From positions 1-44,841 of the forward strand of contig JBFKAV010000010.1 in NCBI GenBank assembly GCA_041621405.1: a stretch of DNA of 44,841 nucleotides. Direction: 5' to 3'. A program made the translations under genes and the position numbers. Below the pieces are notes generated by a model. That model was not told the DNA's origin and searched no databases. It worked only from the letters and a program-made list of their open reading frames with translations. Each line of letters starts with the position of its first letter. Position 1 is the first letter of the stretch. Below, in pieces: positions 15,583 through 23,487 of this stretch. The stretch comes from JBFKAV01 sp041621405 (GTDB lineage: Bacteria > Pseudomonadota > Alphaproteobacteria > Rhodobacterales > Rhodobacteraceae).

Positions 15583-16976
15583 CAGAGTTCCAGGAAGCCG
15601 GGGAGGCCCGCGAGGAGCGCCCGCGCGCCTTGGCCGACGCCGCCCTTGGGGCGGCCAGGCGCGGCTTTCGGTTGCCAGCAATAGATGTCGAAATGGGCGT
15701 AGGGTATGCCCTCGGCCACGAAGCGGCGCAGGAACAGTGCGGCGGTGATGGCGCCGGCCATGCCGCCCGACGGCGCGTTGTCGAGATCGGCGATGCCGGG
15801 CTCGATCAGCGCCTCGTAGGGCTCCCAGAAGGGCAGCCGCCAGACCGGATCGCGCGCCGCCCCGGCGCCGATTTCGATGGCGCGCGCGAGCCCGGGGGAG
15901 TCGGTGAAGAAGGCCGCAAGATCGGGGCCGAGGGCAACGCGGGCGGCGCCGGTCAGGGTCGCCATCGAGATCAGGCAGTCGGGAGGCTCGGCCTCGCAGG
16001 CATAGCTGAGCGCGTCGGCCAAGACCAGCCGCCCTTCGGCATCGGTGCTGTTGATCTCGACCGTGAGGCCCTTGCGCGAGGTCAGGATGTCCTGCGGCCG
16101 GAAGGCGGTGCCCGACACGGAATTCTCGACCGCCGGGATCAGCACCCTGAGGCGCAGCGGCAGCTTCAGCGCCATGATCGTGCGCGCGAGCCCGAGCACG
16201 GTGGCGGCGCCGCCCATGTCCTTCTTCATCAGACCCATCGACGCCGCCGGCTTGAGGTCGAGCCCGCCGGTATCGAAGCAGACGCCCTTGCCGACCAGCG
16301 TGAGCCGCGGGCCGGCCTCGCCCCACGCGAGCTCGATCAGCCGCGGCGCTCGGTCCGAGGCGCGGCCGACGACGTGGATCATCGGGAAGTTCCGGGCGAT
16401 GAGGTCGGCGCCGCGGATCACGTTCGCCGTGGCGCCGAATTCGGCGGCGAGCGCCAGCGCCGCCTGCTCAAGCTCCTCGGGCCCCATGTCGGCGGCCGGC
16501 GTGTTGACCAGGTCGCGGACCAGCGCCTCGCCGGCGGCTATCGCCTCGAGTCGCGCCGCGTCGACGCCCTTGGGCGCCAGCAACCGGGCCTTCGGCGCGG
16601 GCTGGTCGCGATAGCGGACGAAGCGGTACTGGCCGAGAAGCCAGCCGAGCGCGGCCTCCTCGGCCTCGGCCGGGTCGAGATCGGCCTCGATCCGCCAGGG
16701 GCCCTCGGGCAGGGTCTCGGCCGGCTTGGCCAGGTGAAAACGGTCGCGTGCGCGGGACCTGGCGTCACCCCAGCCGAAGGCGGCGCCCCCGGGCGCGCCC
16801 TCCGCCCCCGGCAGGAGCGCAAGCGTGCCGAGCTTGCCGGCGAAGCCCTGGGAGCTCAGCCAGGCTCGGTGCTGCGGCGGCTGCCGGGCCACCCAGGCCT
16901 CGGCCTCTGCGGCGGGCACCAGGTGGAGCGGCAGGGCCTTCGGGGCCTCGGCGGGATCGGCGAAGGTGAGCGGCAT
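15582..16976 (-). CDS. M17 leucyl aminopeptidase family protein
   Basis: A 464-residue two-metal aminopeptidase. The catalytic C-terminal half has VGKGVCFDTGGLDLKPA, MKKDMGGAA and NSTDAEGRLVLADAL, which hold the zinc ligands and bicarbonate-binding arginine of PepA-like enzymes. It removes N-terminal residues from peptides in the cytoplasm. The start at 16976 (MPLTFADP) has GGAAGG seven bases upstream. It is the first gene of a two-gene unit with the NlpC/P60 peptidase. This is the shorter (~460) alphaproteobacterial M17 type, distinct from the ~500-residue PepA. Confidence 0.9.
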   Translation of the reverse strand: MPLTFADPAEAPKALPLHLVPAAEAEAWVARQPPQHRAWLSSQGFAGKLGTLALLPGAEGAPGGAAFGWGDARSRARDRFHLAKPAETLPEGPWRIEADLDPAEAEEAALGWLLGQYRFVRYRDQPAPKARLLAPKGVDAARLEAIAAGEALVRDLVNTPAADMGPEELEQAALALAAEFGATANVIRGADLIARNFPMIHVVGRASDRAPRLIELAWGEAGPRLTLVGKGVCFDTGGLDLKPAASMGLMKKDMGGAATVLGLARTIMALKLPLRLRVLIPAVENSVSGTAFRPQDILTSRKGLTVEINSTDAEGRLVLADALSYACEAEPPDCLISMATLTGAARVALGPDLAAFFTDSPGLARAIEIGAGAARDPVWRLPFWEPYEALIEPGIADLDNAPSGGMAGAITAALFLRRFVAEGIPYAHFDIYCWQPKAAPGRPKGGVGQGARALLAGLPGFLEL

Positions 16977-17054
16977 GGGCGGGCCTTCCGGTGGACCGCG
17001 CCGGCGCACGGCGCGCCCGAGCCTAGCCGCTCCGCCGCCATCCGCAAGCCGGCA

Positions 17055-17435
17055 TCAGCCGATGAGATCGGCCGAATCCCAGACCGCGGTCAGCGACCGG
17101 TCGCTGATCCGCATCAGCCGCGCCAGGGTTGCGCCGAGCGCGGTTCCGTCGCGCCGCTCGGCGCAGAGCGCGACGTCGCCCGCGACCCGCGCAAGCCCGG
17201 TCATGCCGACCTGGTCGGCGATCGCCACCAGCCCGCGCGCCCCCTTGGAAAGCGCCGCGAGTTCGCCGGCCGCATAGGCGCGCTCCATCAGCGCCAGCCG
17301 CATCGCGAGCTCCTCCATCGCGCGGCAGATGATCTCCTCGGCCTGGGTCTCGCCCACCGACGTGTAGAGCGCGGCCAGCCGTCCCCGTTCGAGCCGCACC
17401 GGCTCGTCCGGCCGCAGCCGTGTAAAGTGTGACAT
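17055..17435 (-). CDS. Small helical protein, Hpt-like fold without the histidine
   Basis: 126 residues, almost wholly helical in composition. The segment GARGLVAIADQVGMTGLARVAGDVALCAE has the spacing of the Hpt-domain core helix pair, but the phospho-accepting His expected where GARGLV lies is missing. The start at 17435 (MSHFTRL) has GAGGGG six bases upstream; a GTG at 17456 lacks such a site. It is encoded between the M17 gene (downstream, same strand) and the divergent carbonic anhydrase. I do not recognise a named family; the Hpt resemblance is from pattern only. Confidence 0.65.
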   Translation of the reverse strand: MSHFTRLRPDEPVRLERGRLAALYTSVGETQAEEIICRAMEELAMRLALMERAYAAGELAALSKGARGLVAIADQVGMTGLARVAGDVALCAERRDGTALGATLARLMRISDRSLTAVWDSADLIG

Positions 17436-17482
17436 TTGCGACCCCTCGCGTGACACCCGTTTCCCACCACGATCCGGTTTGC

Positions 17483-17517
17483 GCCACGCCTCTCAAGAAA
17501 AGGTTGAGAGGGGTGGC
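17483..17517. promoter_or_regulatory. 35-bp near-perfect inverted repeat upstream of carbonic anhydrase
   Basis: GCCACGCCTCTCAA (17483-17496) and TTGAGAGGGGTGGC (17504-17517) pair at 13 of 14 positions around GAAAAGG. The element sits in the 143-bp divergent gap between the Hpt-like gene and the carbonic anhydrase, 61 bases before the latter's start codon. It could be an operator for a dimeric regulator or a leader hairpin. Confidence 0.5.
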
Positions 17518-17578
17518 GGAAGTCTCTCGAATTCCCGGAAAATGCCACCTAGAGAGGAGCAAAGCCGGAGGAATTGCG

Positions 17579-18229
17579 ATGGACCGGATCAGACCTCTGC
17601 CCGCCTATCTCGCGCAGCGTTACCGGGGCTGGAGGGCCACCGCCTACGACGACAACAAGGGCTGGTACCGGCGGCTTGCCGACGAGGGGCAACGGCCGCG
17701 GGTGATGGTGATCGCCTGCTGCGACAGCCGGGTGCATGTCTCCTCGATGTTCGAGGCCGACTCGGGCGAGATCTTCATCCACCGCAACATCGCCAACCTG
17801 GTGCCACCCTACGAGCCTGACGGAGACCACCACGGCACCTCGGCGGCGGTGGAATACGCGGTCACGGCGCTCCGCGTGGCGCACCTGATCGTCCTCGGCC
17901 ATTCCAACTGCGGCGGGGTGGCAGGCTGCGCGCAGATGTGTGCGGGCCACGCGCCGGAGCTCGAGCGCACCGAAAGCTTCGTCGGCCGCTGGCTCGACAT
18001 CCTCAGGCCGGGCTATGAGCGGGTTGCCGGGATCGAGGATGCGAAGGCGCGGGCCACGGCGCTTGAGAAGGAGGCGGTGATCGTGTCGCTCGGGAACCTT
18101 CTGACCTTCCCCTTCGTGACCAAGGCGGTGGAGGCCGAGGACCTCAAGCTGCACGGACTCTGGCACGACATCGGCGAGGGCCAGCTCAGCCAGTACCTGG
18201 GCGATGCGAAGGGCTTTGTGCCGGTATGA
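17579..18229 (+). CDS. Beta-class carbonic anhydrase
   Basis: A 216-residue beta-CA. Zinc ligands and catalytic dyad are visible: C47 and D49-S50-R51 in ACCDSRV, and H108 and C111 in GHSNCGG. FIHRNIANLVPP and GTSAAVEYAVTAL complete the fold. It interconverts CO2 and bicarbonate in the cytoplasm. GGAGG seven bases upstream of 17579 fixes the start. A long inverted repeat precedes it. About 1 kb downstream lie sbtA and sbtB, encoding bicarbonate uptake and its PII-like partner, so this stretch is an inorganic-carbon cluster. Confidence 0.95.
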   Translation: MDRIRPLPAYLAQRYRGWRATAYDDNKGWYRRLADEGQRPRVMVIACCDSRVHVSSMFEADSGEIFIHRNIANLVPPYEPDGDHHGTSAAVEYAVTALRVAHLIVLGHSNCGGVAGCAQMCAGHAPELERTESFVGRWLDILRPGYERVAGIEDAKARATALEKEAVIVSLGNLLTFPFVTKAVEAEDLKLHGLWHDIGEGQLSQYLGDAKGFVPV

Positions 18230-18271
18230 GCGGGGATTCCAACCGGCTTCGGCCCGGGCTAGGCTCTAGCT

Positions 18272-18976
18272 ATGGCCGCAACACGTCCCCGCGAAACCGA
18301 TCTCTACGGCCCGCTCAAGGCCTATCTCGAGGCGCAGGGCTACACCGTGAAGGCCGAGGTCGGGGCGGCCGACCTGGTGGCCTGCCGCGGCCCGGAGGAG
18401 CCTGTCATCGTCGAGATGAAGACCGGCTTCGCACTGGCGCTGTTCCACCAGGCCATCGCCCGGCAATCGGTGACCGACGCGGTCTACGTCGCCGTCGCGC
18501 GCGGCATGGGCGCCGCCTTCGCACGGGCGCTGAGGAACAACCTCATGCTCGCCCGCCGACTCGGGCTCGGGCTGATCACGGTGCGGCTGGCCGACGCGCT
18601 GGTCGAGGTCCATTGCGACCCGGCGCCCTATCGGCCGCGGCGCTCGAAGCCGCGCCGCGCGCGGCTCCTCAGGGAATTCGCCCGGCGGGTGGGCGATCCG
18701 AACACCGGCGGGGCGACACGCGTAGGCCTGGTCACGGCCTACCGGCAGGACGCGCTGCGCTGCGCTGCGCACCTGGCCGGGAACGGGCCGTGCAAGGGCG
18801 CCGAGGTCGCCCGCGCGACCGGCGTGAGACGGGCGACGCGGCTCATGGCCGACGATCACTACGGCTGGTTCGAGCGCGTGGCGACGGGCATCTACGCGCT
18901 GACGCCGAAGGGGCGAGAGGGCCTTGAGGGATATGCCTTCGCCCTGCCCCTGTCGCCGGAGGGCATGGAGGAATGA
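18272..18976 (+). CDS. DUF2161 protein, putative PD-(D/E)XK nuclease fold
   Basis: A 234-residue protein matching my knowledge of DUF2161. An N-terminal PD-(D/E)XK core shows D34 (GAADLVA) and E48-x-K50 (VIVEMKTG), the metal-binding pattern of this nuclease superfamily. The C-terminal third (RLLREFARRVGDPN to IYALTPKGREGL) looks like a winged helix that could bind DNA. Function is unknown; the family label is putative phosphodiesterase. It follows the carbonic anhydrase by 42 bp and overlaps the next small gene by 4 bases. Confidence 0.8.
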   Translation: MAATRPRETDLYGPLKAYLEAQGYTVKAEVGAADLVACRGPEEPVIVEMKTGFALALFHQAIARQSVTDAVYVAVARGMGAAFARALRNNLMLARRLGLGLITVRLADALVEVHCDPAPYRPRRSKPRRARLLREFARRVGDPNTGGATRVGLVTAYRQDALRCAAHLAGNGPCKGAEVARATGVRRATRLMADDHYGWFERVATGIYALTPKGREGLEGYAFALPLSPEGMEE

Positions 18977-19182
18977 CCCGCCACGCCGTCATCCGCGTGC
19001 CGAGTTCGGGCCCGCCGGCGCTCATCGCCCCGCCCAACGATTTCACCAGCGAGGCCGAGGCGCTGCGCCGCATCGCCTTTGTCGAGGCGCGCCAGCTCTT
19101 GGCGCATCACACATATCTCGACGTCCTTGCCTATGAAGGCCCGCTGACGGCGGCTCTCGAGGAGCGGGGTATCGCCTACTAG
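18973..19182 (+). CDS. Small conserved-looking protein of unknown function
   Basis: 69 residues beginning MTRHAVIRVPSSGPPALIAPPNDF and ending TAALEERGIAY; soluble, with a helical middle (SEAEALRRIAFVEARQLLAHH). The ATGA overlap with the DUF2161 stop gives a translational-coupling argument that it is real. I do not recognise the family. It may be a partner of the DUF2161 protein, or simply coupled to it. Confidence 0.6.
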   Translation: MTRHAVIRVPSSGPPALIAPPNDFTSEAEALRRIAFVEARQLLAHHTYLDVLAYEGPLTAALEERGIAY

Positions 19183-19274
19183 CCACGCTGAGAACGCAGG
19201 GCTCCGGCGCCCGCATGCCCTTTACAACCCGCCCGCCGCGCTCTAGCTCGCCCACCAGAGATAGGGGCAGATCG

Positions 19275-20255
19275 ATGGACGGGATTATCTCGCTGGCGGC
19301 GGACAACCTGATCTCGCCAATCATCTTGTCCTTCGCGCTCGGCCTCTTTGCGGCGCTGGCACGCTCGGACCTCTCGGTGCCCGAAGCGGCGGCGAAGGCG
19401 CTCTCGATCTACCTGCTCTTCGCGATCGGCTTCAAGGGCGGGGTCAGCGTCGCCCGCCACGGCGCCGACGCCACGCTGCTCCTTTCGCTCGTCGCCGGCG
19501 TGGTGCTTTCCTTCGCGCTGCCCTTCCTGGCCTTCGCGCTCCTGCGGTTCATGACCCGGCTCGCGGTCACCGACGCCGCCGCGGTGGCGGCGCACTATGG
19601 CTCGATCTCGATCGTCACCTTCGTCGCGGCGACCTCGGTGCTGACCTCGCGGGGTCTGCAGGCCGAGGGCTACATGGTCGCCGTCGCCGCCGCGATGGAG
19701 GCGCCGGCGATCCTCGCCGCGCTCTGGCTCGTCGCCCGCGCCGGCGGCAGCCGCGAGGCGGACGGAGCGCTGATCCGCGAGATCCTGCTCAACGGCTCGA
19801 TCGTGCTCCTCGTCGGCGCCTTCCTGATCGGGCTCGCCACCGGCGAGGAGGGCTTCGAGCGCATCGCCAGCTTCATCGACGCGCCGTTCCAGGGCGTGCT
19901 CTGCCTGTTCCTGCTCGACATGGGGCTGGTCGCCGGCCGCGGCCTGCGCAACGTGCGCGGCGTGCTCTCGGGTGGCGCGCTGGCCTTCGGGGTGCTGATG
20001 CCGCTCTTCGGCTCGGTCGCCGGTCTCGGCGCGGGGCTCCTTCTCGGGCTTTCGCCCGGGGGCGTGATGCTGATGATGACGCTGGCGGCCTCGGCCTCCT
20101 ACATCGCAGTGCCCGCGGCAATGCGGGTAGCGCTGCCCGATGCCAATCCCTCGATCTACCTCACGCTCTCGCTCGGCGTGACCTTTCCCTTCAACCTGAC
20201 GCTCGGGCTGCCGCTTTACCTCGCGGCCGCCCAGGCCGCCACCGGAGGCTCCTGA
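19275..20255 (+). CDS. sbtA: SbtA-type sodium-dependent bicarbonate transporter
   Basis: A 326-residue, very hydrophobic protein with about ten membrane segments in two repeated halves. AHYGSISIVTFVAA (first half) and ASASYIAVPAAMRVALP (second half) correspond to the bicarbonate- and sodium-binding serine motifs of SbtA (DUF897). In cyanobacteria SbtA is a high-affinity sodium/bicarbonate symporter. The start at 19275 is chosen because AGGGG lies nearby upstream and the N-terminus then begins at the first helix. The stop overlaps the sbtB start by one base, and a carbonic anhydrase is about 1 kb upstream. Confidence 0.9.
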   Translation: MDGIISLAADNLISPIILSFALGLFAALARSDLSVPEAAAKALSIYLLFAIGFKGGVSVARHGADATLLLSLVAGVVLSFALPFLAFALLRFMTRLAVTDAAAVAAHYGSISIVTFVAATSVLTSRGLQAEGYMVAVAAAMEAPAILAALWLVARAGGSREADGALIREILLNGSIVLLVGAFLIGLATGEEGFERIASFIDAPFQGVLCLFLLDMGLVAGRGLRNVRGVLSGGALAFGVLMPLFGSVAGLGAGLLLGLSPGGVMLMMTLAASASYIAVPAAMRVALPDANPSIYLTLSLGVTFPFNLTLGLPLYLAAAQAATGGS

Positions 20256-20563
20256 TGCAGACCCACAAGGCGAAACGGGTGGAGATCATCATCGAGGCGC
20301 CGATGGAGGGGCGCCTGACCGAGGCGCTGATGGCGGCGGGCGTGACCGGCTTCACGGTGCTTCCCGTGCTCGGCGGCTCGGGCCGGTCGGGGCACTGGAG
20401 CCGCGAGGGCCAGGTGGGCCGCTCGGGCATGGTGGCGGTGATCTGCATCATCCGGCCCGAGCGCCTGGACGGGTTGCTGGAAGCGGCCTTCAAGGTGGTG
20501 GATCGGCACATCGGCGTGGTCAGCGTGACCGACTGTGAAGTGCTGCGGGCCGAGCGTTTCTGA
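20255..20563 (+). CDS. sbtB: SbtB-like PII-family protein
   Basis: A 102-residue PII-like protein: KRVEIIIEAPMEGRLTEALM, a T-loop region GGSGRSGHWSREGQVG, then MVAVICIIRPERLDGLLEAAF and VSVTDCEVLRAERF. Cyanobacterial SbtB binds adenine nucleotides, including cAMP, and controls SbtA at the membrane. The TGATG junction with sbtA implies fixed stoichiometry. The C-terminal CGPEGC-type redox loop of some cyanobacterial SbtB proteins is absent, so control here would depend on nucleotides rather than that loop. Confidence 0.88.
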   Translation: MQTHKAKRVEIIIEAPMEGRLTEALMAAGVTGFTVLPVLGGSGRSGHWSREGQVGRSGMVAVICIIRPERLDGLLEAAFKVVDRHIGVVSVTDCEVLRAERF

Positions 20564-20619
20564 CCCGTCGACATTCCATGCTAGGATGGGTGCATTGATC
20601 AAGCTCCGGAGAGCTATCC

Positions 20620-21153
20620 ATGCGGTTCCTGAGAAACCTCCTTATCACCATCGTTGTCGTCTTCGTTGCCATCGTGGCGGTGGCCTATTTGCTGCCGCGG
20701 AATGTGCCGGTCGCACGTTCGGTGGTGATTGAGGCGCCGCCCGAGGAGGTGTTCCCCTACCTCAACTCGCTCCAGCGCGGGGCCGAGTGGTCGCCCTGGC
20801 TCGGCCTCGATCCGGATGTCCAGGTCGCCTACTCGGGCCCGGAGGAGGGCGTGGGCAACACGCTCGCCTGGGTCTCGGAGCACCCGAACGTGGGCAGCGG
20901 GCGGCAGGAGATCACGGTGAGCGAGCCCAACTCGCGGGTCGAATCAAGCCTCGATTTCGGCGACATGGGCACCGCCACGGCCTGGTTCGCGCTCGAACCC
21001 GAGGGTACCGGGACGAAGGTAACGTGGGGCCTCCTGGCGGACATGGGAATGAACCCTGTCGGCCGCTGGATGGGGCTGATGATGGACCGTTGGGTCGGGG
21101 CCGACTACGAGCGCGGGCTCGCCAACCTCAAGGTGCTGGTCGAGGGCGGCTGA
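20620..21153 (+). CDS. Membrane-anchored SRPBCC-domain protein
   Basis: 177 residues. One N-terminal membrane segment (LLITIVVVFVAIVAVAYLL, residues ~6-25) is followed by a START/SRPBCC domain starting VARSVVIEAPPEEVFPYLNSL and WSPWLGLDP, with TWGLLADMGMNPVGRWMGL as the lid helix. These domains bind hydrophobic ligands; many polyketide-cyclase-like proteins of this type have no known substrate. GGAG lies upstream of the start. It is 56 bp downstream of sbtB and could be co-transcribed, but nothing ties its role to bicarbonate. Confidence 0.82.
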   Translation: MRFLRNLLITIVVVFVAIVAVAYLLPRNVPVARSVVIEAPPEEVFPYLNSLQRGAEWSPWLGLDPDVQVAYSGPEEGVGNTLAWVSEHPNVGSGRQEITVSEPNSRVESSLDFGDMGTATAWFALEPEGTGTKVTWGLLADMGMNPVGRWMGLMMDRWVGADYERGLANLKVLVEGG

Positions 21154-21514
21154 GCCCCTTCGCGCTGACTCTAGGACATAGCCCCAGGGCAATCTCGGGC
21201 TGATTTCGCGGGTTTGGCCGGGGCCGAACTCGATGTCCGGGGCGGGCATGCCGAAGCCGAACCTTTTGTCGGCGCCCACGAAGAGGAGTGGCGGGTCACT
21301 CTGGCATCTCAGGGTTGCAGGGAGACGGCAGAGACGCCGGAGGCAGCCGCGATCCTCTCGGCGTGGCGCGGCAGCGCGACGAAGGCTTGGAGAGGGAACG
21401 GGCGCATGGCCGCCTCTCAGGCCGCGGCGGACTCTCAGGTGTTTCGGCGCGGCTTGCAGCCCGGTCCCTAGCGGCTTCATCCGGCCTTAACCGGAAGGGC
21501 CGCAGGATCGGCCG
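21154..21514. other. 361-bp gap without a convincing gene
   Basis: No frame here has both a ribosome site and family-like sequence. A minus-strand frame contains LLFVGADKRFGFGMPAPDIE, which reads like protein but lacks a plausible start and runs into the end of the SRPBCC gene. Treat as non-coding or a degraded fragment. Confidence 0.4.
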
Positions 21515-21940
21515 ATGCCTGGCGACCGCTCCGTGACGATCCGCATCCCCGAGCCGCTCCTCGCCGCGGCGATCCGGGCGGCGCGGGCCGAGGAGATGAC
21601 GGCGGCGGAGTTCATCCGGACGGCGCTGGCCGAGCGGCTGGCCGAGCTGGATTCTGACGGGCAACGCGATCCGGTAGGGGTGATCCGGCGGGCGCTCAGG
21701 CGGCAGTTCTCGCAGGCGTCGGACTGGCTCGACCTGCAGCGCCGGCTCCGGGCGGAGGGGTTCGTGCTGCGCGAGGCCGAGGGCGATCTCTGGCTCTTCA
21801 CCTGGCCCCTCGAGCGCCGACTAGTCCGGCTCGAACGGGTCGGGCCGGGTCGGGAGGACCTGACGCTCCACTTCCGGTCCCCGTTCCCGGCCCACGGGAA
21901 CGGGCATGGGGCGCCGCGGGTGGGGCGGAGGGCGGCGTGA
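21515..21940 (+). CDS. Ribbon-helix-helix-type protein of unknown function
   Basis: 141 residues. The N-terminus DRSVTIRIPEPLLAAAIRAARAEEMTAAEFIRTALAERL has the beta-strand plus two-helix pattern of CopG/Arc-type DNA-binding proteins. The middle (DWLDLQRRLRAEGFVLREAEGDLWLF) is a helix and strand unit like those in mobilisation proteins; the C-terminus is Arg-rich. The AGGA before 21515 supports the start. It lies at the very left edge of the decayed plasmid-like region, so it may be a surviving part of that element or unrelated. Not recognised more precisely. Confidence 0.6.
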   Translation: MPGDRSVTIRIPEPLLAAAIRAARAEEMTAAEFIRTALAERLAELDSDGQRDPVGVIRRALRRQFSQASDWLDLQRRLRAEGFVLREAEGDLWLFTWPLERRLVRLERVGPGREDLTLHFRSPFPAHGNGHGAPRVGRRAA

Positions 21941-22279
21941 GAACGGCGTGTCGTCGGGCCGGGATTTCACAGTGAAACGTAGGACCAAGCCCCTGAGTCC
22001 GTTCGATTTCCAGATTTCCGCTAACTGAATTGAAAGGGTTTCCGCGGGGAGTAGCACGGCCCTTGGGTAGCGCCGGACCGGCTGACCGGCCTTATCAAGC
22101 GCCCTTGCCGCGCCAGCATGACGATCACGGGGGACCCGATATCCGGCGGCCCGATGGCGGAGCTCAACGCCGGTCCTTCTGCATGTGTCGAATGCCGCCT
22201 CTGCCGAACAAAGGCGTCGCGCGGCACTTGTCAGCCTTCGGCAGAATCGACGCGTCCCGCCGTGTTCGCGCTTCGCCTT

Positions 22280-22725
22280 TGCACGGGGAACGGGTCGAGC
22301 GGTCGCAGCGGCAGGCGCTGGACGTTCCCGGCCAGGCTGTCCTCTTCGGCCAGCCCAAAGGTCGCGCACGATGCGGGGCACGAGGTCGGTTACGTTGAGG
22401 CGCTTCTGCTTGACGAGCATTTCCAGCGCCAGGAAGCGCCGCTCGCCGACGAGGATCGAATACATGCCGGTCTCGTTGCCGGTGCAGTCCAACACGGATC
22501 GCACGGTCATGACGCTCAAGCGTCCGCCGCGCCCGGCCAGTCGCGAGGCGAATGGCGATCGGCGCTCAAATCCGTCCACCGGACCGACTTTCGAGCGCTA
22601 CATACCGGCCAGTTTCTCGATCGACATGCCCGCCTTGACGCGGCGCACGCTCGACTAGCTGAGCACGAGCTCGCCCAATTGAAATGTTGCGCGAGGCGCT
22701 GAGGGTGATCTTCTGTTGCTTGGTG
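22280..22725 (-). pseudogene. Decayed ParB/RepB-type partition protein gene
   Basis: Minus-strand pieces reproduce an alphaproteobacterial ParB-like protein in order. KQQKITLSASRNIS is followed, one frame over, by GELVLS, a stop, SSVRRVKAGMSIEKLAGM and another stop. The same frame later reads VRSVLDCTGNETGMYSILVGERRF and ALEMLVKQKRL, then VPRIVRD. A further frameshift gives AEEDSLAGNVQRLPLRPLDPF, the ENVQR-type core motif. There are at least two stops and two frameshifts, so it is inactive. Such genes are typical of plasmids and integrated elements. Confidence 0.7.
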
Positions 22726-23089
22726 ATCAGGGTTCTCCGCGACAAGCCAGCCGGGCGCCTTTCTCCCGAACTCCAAACCCGTCACGGAAAACCAGGCCCA
22801 CCTCTCACTCTGGGCGGCGATGAGTCGGAATCGCACCGCACGGAACGGCGGCTCGGCGGACATAGCTGTCGCTCGACTTGTTCGCGTGGTGGACCGCTCT
22901 GGGGACCCAAACTGCCTTTCGAAATTAAAGGTTCAAATGTCCGGTACGAGGAAGGCCGGCAGATACCGGTGCGGCCGAAATCCGGAAGTCGGTCGAGGGC
23001 CGGAGAGAACGGGAGTGGGCTCCTACGTGCTTTGCGTGTAACGCATTGGTCTTGTGGGAGGAATTGTGGGGACGTCACCGGCGGTCTCA
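22726..23089. other. Non-coding or degraded DNA between ParB and IS6 remnants
   Basis: No frame here carries recognisable domains or a supported start. Base composition is lower in GC than the core genes. Probably leftover of the same integrated element. Confidence 0.4.
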
Positions 23090-23348
23090 GGAAGGCTTCA
23101 TGGAAGTGCCATTGCCGTCGGGTTACTCCCCCCTCAAATCTGCTCTGCCGTTCGGATTCGCGGTGCGAGTACAGGCTCGAACCTGGTTCAACAGACCTAG
23201 ACCGTTTCGTGGCTGACCTCGATGCCGAGTTCGTGCTGAACATCATCGACGATCCAGAGCGAGAGGGCATCGGACATACAGCATCACCACCCGGCCGATG
23301 ATCTCAGGGCAGGTGCCGAAGTACTTGAAAAGGCTGCATTTCGATATC
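23090..23348 (-). mobile_element. IS6-family transposase remnant
   Basis: The minus strand reads LFKYFGTCPEIIGRVVMLYVR, then after a frameshift PLSLWIVDDVQHELGIEVSHETV, a stop, RFEPVLAPRIR and, in another frame, RRQWHFHEAF. This is the order of the N-terminal half of IS6-type transposases as I know them from Rhodobacteraceae (zinc/HTH region, SHETV, then the first catalytic-domain strand WHxDE). The initiator Met, the catalytic second half and the terminal repeats are missing. Evidence of old IS activity at the left border of the island. Confidence 0.65.
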
Positions 23349-23487
23349 CACTGAGGCCAAGGTGCCTGCTGACTCGCCTCAGGCTAGGTTCTTCTGAGGG
23401 AACTCCGCCAAACGCTGCGACACGCAAGAGATGCTCAGCAAATTGCACGTGGATTCTCGTCTGATCGCCATGCAGAGCGGCAAAAGC

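Noticed and set aside
14746..16326. NlpC/P60 domain as the end of a 526-residue protein
   Set aside because: The upstream part overlaps the M17 gene in another frame and has shadow composition; a TGATG start at 15582 fits.
15630..17432. 600-codon plus-strand frame opposite the M17 aminopeptidase
   Set aside because: Antisense shadow; the minus strand carries unmistakable M17 metal-binding motifs.
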